A stretch of DNA of 64,000 bases from JACCZX01 sp963801035. GTDB lineage: Bacteria; Pseudomonadota; Gammaproteobacteria; Burkholderiales; Burkholderiaceae_F. The notes under the pieces were generated by a model. That model had not been told where the DNA came from and made no database searches. It saw only the letters and a program-made list of their open reading frames with translations. Positions 61,581 to 64,000 of this stretch are shown here, piece by piece (the first letter of the stretch is position 1; every line of letters begins with the position of its first letter). A program made the translations under genes and the position numbers. The stretch is from assembly GCA_963801035.1 (NCBI GenBank), contig CAWDDF010000009.1, forward strand, positions 310,001 to 374,000. Direction: 5' to 3'.

Positions 61581-62558
61581 TTATCGCACGAACTCCGTCG
61601 CAAGTCCGGAGTTAAGCAATACCTGCGCGGGCGGAAACCAGATCTGGTCGTTGGCGACCGACGCGCCTGTCTGAAGCACGCGCTGATCGACGCCGCGAGC
61701 GGCGATGAATTCATCGCTGCGCCGGTTTGCCGACGCCACGGCATCCGCACTGAAGCCGGCGCCGCCGGCACTGTGAAGTCCGAGGCGGGCATGGGCGCCG
61801 ATGATGCGGCGTGCGCCGCCTGCAAACGCCGTTACGCACGCGCTGCTGCACTCACCGTTGACGAAAGTGTCGATGTTTCGGTCGCGCAGCAGCGTACCCA
61901 AAGCCAAGCCTTCGGCAACTCTGCCGCCGGGACTTTCGAGCCGCACGATTTGAACATTTGGATTGTCGTCGAGCGCATCGCGCACCGCCCGGGTGCTTCC
62001 GAATTCGAGCCCGCCCTGCACAACAATCTGGTTTGAGCGTGCATCCAGATGCACCGTTGCCGGCGGCGACGAGCCGATCAGTGTTGACCACACTTCGGGC
62101 ATCACATAGCGCGCGGATTGAAACCAGAACAGGCCAACCCAGACGAACGCTCCGATGCCCACAATCCCGGTGAGTACAGCCACTGGCATCGACCCGCCAC
62201 GGTCGACACTCTCGATTGCGGAGCGTTGCACGCCGGTTCCCCACCACAGCGCTCCTACGATCAGCACCACGACTTCGAGCAGCCATAACAGGGATGAACC
62301 GATCGGGTAGTCGGTAATCGGAATGTGGCGCGATGCGTAGCCAATGAGCTGCACGGCACCCCAGACGAGCGCGGCACTGCCGATGACGGCGACCGCCAGC
62401 GGAAGATCGCCGCGCCAGTGTTGGCGCAGATAGCCAACGCGCCGCGTACGTCCCCGCATGTGCTTCTCCCGAAATCGTTCCGCGTTTGCCAGTTGCTTGC
62501 GTGGCGACGGCGGGTGCGCGGGGAGGTTTGTGAGATCCATAAGTGGGGGCGAGTTCAT
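61581..62558 (-). CDS. Membrane-bound ClpP/crotonase-fold protease-like protein (COG3904-type)
   Basis: Membrane protein of about 325 residues with three helices (LPLAVAVIGSAALVWGAVQL; SSLLWLLEVVVLIVGALWWG; VAVLTGIVGIGAFVWVGLFW) and a periplasmic ClpP-like domain. That domain has IVRLESPGGRVAEGLALGTL, the likely nucleophile in FVNGECSSACVTAFAGGARR and ARLGLHSAGGAG, like signal peptide peptidase relatives. The start is uncertain; ATG 62540 and 62558 both lack good ribosome sites. Activity as a protease is inferred. It converges with the dehydrogenase, 9 bases apart. Confidence 0.8.
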   Translation of the reverse strand: MNSPPLMDLTNLPAHPPSPRKQLANAERFREKHMRGRTRRVGYLRQHWRGDLPLAVAVIGSAALVWGAVQLIGYASRHIPITDYPIGSSLLWLLEVVVLIVGALWWGTGVQRSAIESVDRGGSMPVAVLTGIVGIGAFVWVGLFWFQSARYVMPEVWSTLIGSSPPATVHLDARSNQIVVQGGLEFGSTRAVRDALDDNPNVQIVRLESPGGRVAEGLALGTLLRDRNIDTFVNGECSSACVTAFAGGARRIIGAHARLGLHSAGGAGFSADAVASANRRSDEFIAARGVDQRVLQTGASVANDQIWFPPAQVLLNSGLATEFVR

Positions 62559-62675
62559 ATGGGTGCAGCAGCCGTCATGCCAGTGGCTAACGCGAAGCAT
62601 ATCGAGCGTTGCTCGGCTATTGATCGCACGAACGGACGGTCGGGTACCCCACCCTTGCGTCGGTTATCGCGTCGG

Positions 62676-63383
62676 CTACACGGATGGCATGCCCGCGAGT
62701 TGTTCCAGGTAGTGGGTTTTTGCGGGCTGCAGATGCTCGACGCAAAGTTGTGCCAGCGCCCAGTTGTCCGTTCCTTTGAGCAACTCGATCATCATGCTGT
62801 GGTGGCGCACTGACACCTTCAGCTTCTGCGGATCCGCCATTGTTTTTGCGCGGACAGGAAGGCTCAGTTGCATGAAGTACAGGATCGTGTCGACCAGATA
62901 GCGGTTGTTACAAGCCGAAAACAGCGTCACGTGAAATTGATCGTTCAGTGCATGCACGGCTCGATAATCGGCCGCCGCCACCGCCGCCCGATACTCGCGT
63001 TGAATCTGTTCCACCGCGCGCAGCGTCGTTGCATCGGCTGGCAGGCGGATCATCAGCGCGGCCTGCCGCTGCAGCATTTCCCGCACCTCGTAGATCCGCC
63101 GCACCTCGGCCGGCTCCAGCGATAGCACCGCCGCCCCTTTGTTCTTCTCGCGCGCGACGATGCCCTTGCGCTCGAGCTGGAGCAGCGCCTGGCGGATAAA
63201 GTGACGCGTGGCGCCGAAGCGCGCCATCAGGTTGTCTTCGATAAGACGCGCCGCAGGTGGCAGCGTGCCGAAGATGATGTCTTCTTCAAGCGCCTTGGCA
63301 ATCTCGTTTGACGGATCGCGAGCCGGCGATCGATCGGCGCGGGTGCGGCCTGAGTGATCCGTTGCGGCTACGCGGGTTGGCAT
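62676..63383 (-). CDS. GntR family transcriptional regulator (FCD type)
   Basis: DNA-binding regulator of 235 residues. N-terminal winged helix-turn-helix (EIAKALEEDIIFGTLPPAAR, LIEDNLMARFGATRHFIRQA, LERKGIVAREKNKGAAV) and the C-terminal FCD effector domain (RIYEVREMLQRQAALMIR, FHVTLFSACNNRYLVDTIL). FCD domains bind carboxylates with metal. It starts 28 bases after the TRAP transporter gene on the same strand, so it likely controls that transporter in response to its substrate. Confidence 0.92.
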   Translation of the reverse strand: MPTRVAATDHSGRTRADRSPARDPSNEIAKALEEDIIFGTLPPAARLIEDNLMARFGATRHFIRQALLQLERKGIVAREKNKGAAVLSLEPAEVRRIYEVREMLQRQAALMIRLPADATTLRAVEQIQREYRAAVAAADYRAVHALNDQFHVTLFSACNNRYLVDTILYFMQLSLPVRAKTMADPQKLKVSVRHHSMMIELLKGTDNWALAQLCVEHLQPAKTHYLEQLAGMPSV

Positions 63384-63411
63384 CGGTCCACCGCAACGCT
63401 ATCGCTTGCCG

Positions 63412-64000
63412 TCAAGGACAGATATACCCGCTGCCACTGGGGTTTTTGAAGCAACCGACCGATTCGGGTAACACCTGCTTCGGCAACCACAGCACGATCT
63501 CCGGGAAAAAGATGCAAAAGAGAATCGTTGCTAGGAACACCACGTAGATCGGAAACGAGGCGAGCATTGCGCGTCCAAAGCGCACCCCGATGAACTTCGA
63601 AGCCATCAACAGCGCGATCCCGTACGGTGGGGTGATCAGCCCGAACGCGAGCGTCACGATGATCACCACGCCCATATGGACGGCATTGATATCGGTGGTT
63701 TGCGTGAGCTCGGTGATGATCGGCATGAAGATGATGATCGCGGGAATCGCGTCGATGAAGTCGCCCACGATGATGAACAGCACCACGAGTAGCAGCATGA
63801 TCATGACGGGGTCGTTGCCGGCGGCAGCGCTGATCCAGCCGGACACGACCGCTGGCCCGCGCAGGTAGGCGAGCATCCAGCCGAACGCCGAGGCGGCGGC
63901 GATCGTGATCAGCGGGATCGAATACAGCAGCCCGGTCATTGCCATGTCGTGCGGCAATTGCTTCAGGTAACCGCGGTTGAGCAGCGGGATCGCGACGAAC
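63412..64000 (-). CDS. dctM: TRAP transporter large permease subunit, C-terminal part (partial)
   Basis: End of the DctM-type membrane subunit that moves dicarboxylates or related acids with sodium. The frame is open to the window edge, so the start lies beyond 64000. Present are GLLYSIPLITIAAASAFGWM, VLFIIVGDFIDAIPAIIIFM, GVVIIVTLAFGLITPPYGIA and the last helices; the tail has the usual length plus a short Ser/Gly-rich end. The small subunit and binding protein genes are expected further right. Confidence 0.93.
   Translation of the reverse strand, partial: FVAIPLLNRGYLKQLPHDMAMTGLLYSIPLITIAAASAFGWMLAYLRGPAVVSGWISAAAGNDPVMIMLLLVVLFIIVGDFIDAIPAIIIFMPIITELTQTTDINAVHMGVVIIVTLAFGLITPPYGIALLMASKFIGVRFGRAMLASFPIYVVFLATILFCIFFPEIVLWLPKQVLPESVGCFKNPSGSGYICP

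Noticed and set aside
1..64000. CRISPR array, tRNA, rRNA, insertion sequence or prophage
   Set aside because: No regularly spaced repeats, tRNA-like cloverleaf ends, rRNA segments, transposases, integrases or phage structural genes were noticed on either strand.

Overview
The window looks like a chromosomal segment of a GC-rich betaproteobacterium, most likely Burkholderiales-like. It opens inside the 3' end of gyrB, which in this group usually lies close to the origin (inference). Six substrate-binding proteins of the Bug/TctC type, tcuAB, pimC/pimD-like acyl-CoA dehydrogenases and CaiB/BaiF CoA transferases are typical of metabolically versatile soil or freshwater relatives of Bordetella and Cupriavidus. 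I saw no rRNA, tRNA, CRISPR array, insertion sequence or prophage.

Layout. 0-3.2 kb: gyrB end, an intergenic palindrome, then secreted enzymes on the minus strand (vanadium haloperoxidase/PAP2-like protein, alpha/beta-hydrolase lipoprotein, small exported protein). 3.3-6.35 kb: a visibly GC-richer block with two genes broken by many frameshifts (CadC-like regulator with TPRs; YdjM-like membrane hydrolase). 6.6-11 kb: DUF885 peptidase-like protein, exported hydrolase, membrane protein, Lys-rich small protein and a short relic resembling the 3' end of a quinoprotein dehydrogenase. 11.4-31 kb: a carboxylic-acid catabolic region made of modules that pair a Bug/TctC binding protein with acyl-CoA ligase, acyl-CoA dehydrogenases, CoA transferase, enoyl-CoA hydratase, aldolase or dehydrogenase; one complete TctCBA transporter and tcuAB are included. 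31-44.7 kb: housekeeping and envelope genes (DUF1615 lipoprotein, TerB, OmpA-like lipoprotein, MetE-like, FolE, nuclease, SodC, threonine dehydratase, CysK, YeeE/YedE plus rhodanese, M23 peptidase, exported Pcm, LapA-like, aldo/keto reductase).

44.7-50.9 kb holds the most unusual locus: three paralogous exported membrane proteins with one, two and four PASTA domains. Each has a conserved Cys-x16-Cys-Arg motif after the signal peptide and one C-terminal membrane helix with a shared GALLMRxW motif. The first two are each followed, with the same 8-bp overlap, by a paralogous cytosolic protein of about 192 residues that I do not recognise. The third overlaps a Cys-rich flavodoxin-fold reductase instead. 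I know of no described system with this layout. The topology is the reverse of PASTA kinases: PASTA domains come first, outside, and the tail is cytosolic.

51-64 kb: esterase lipoprotein, GMC oxidoreductase, EF-hand protein with a clear terminator, a second catabolic module (aminotransferase V, Bug protein, enoyl-CoA hydratase, CoA transferase), a large FAD/Fe-S D-lactate-type dehydrogenase, a ClpP-fold membrane protein, and the end of a TRAP transporter followed by a GntR regulator.

Many genes carry frameshifts with the reading otherwise intact on both sides. The pattern, sometimes with compensating pairs, fits indel errors in the assembly at least as well as real gene decay, so frameshifted genes are given as full-length loci with approximate breakpoints.
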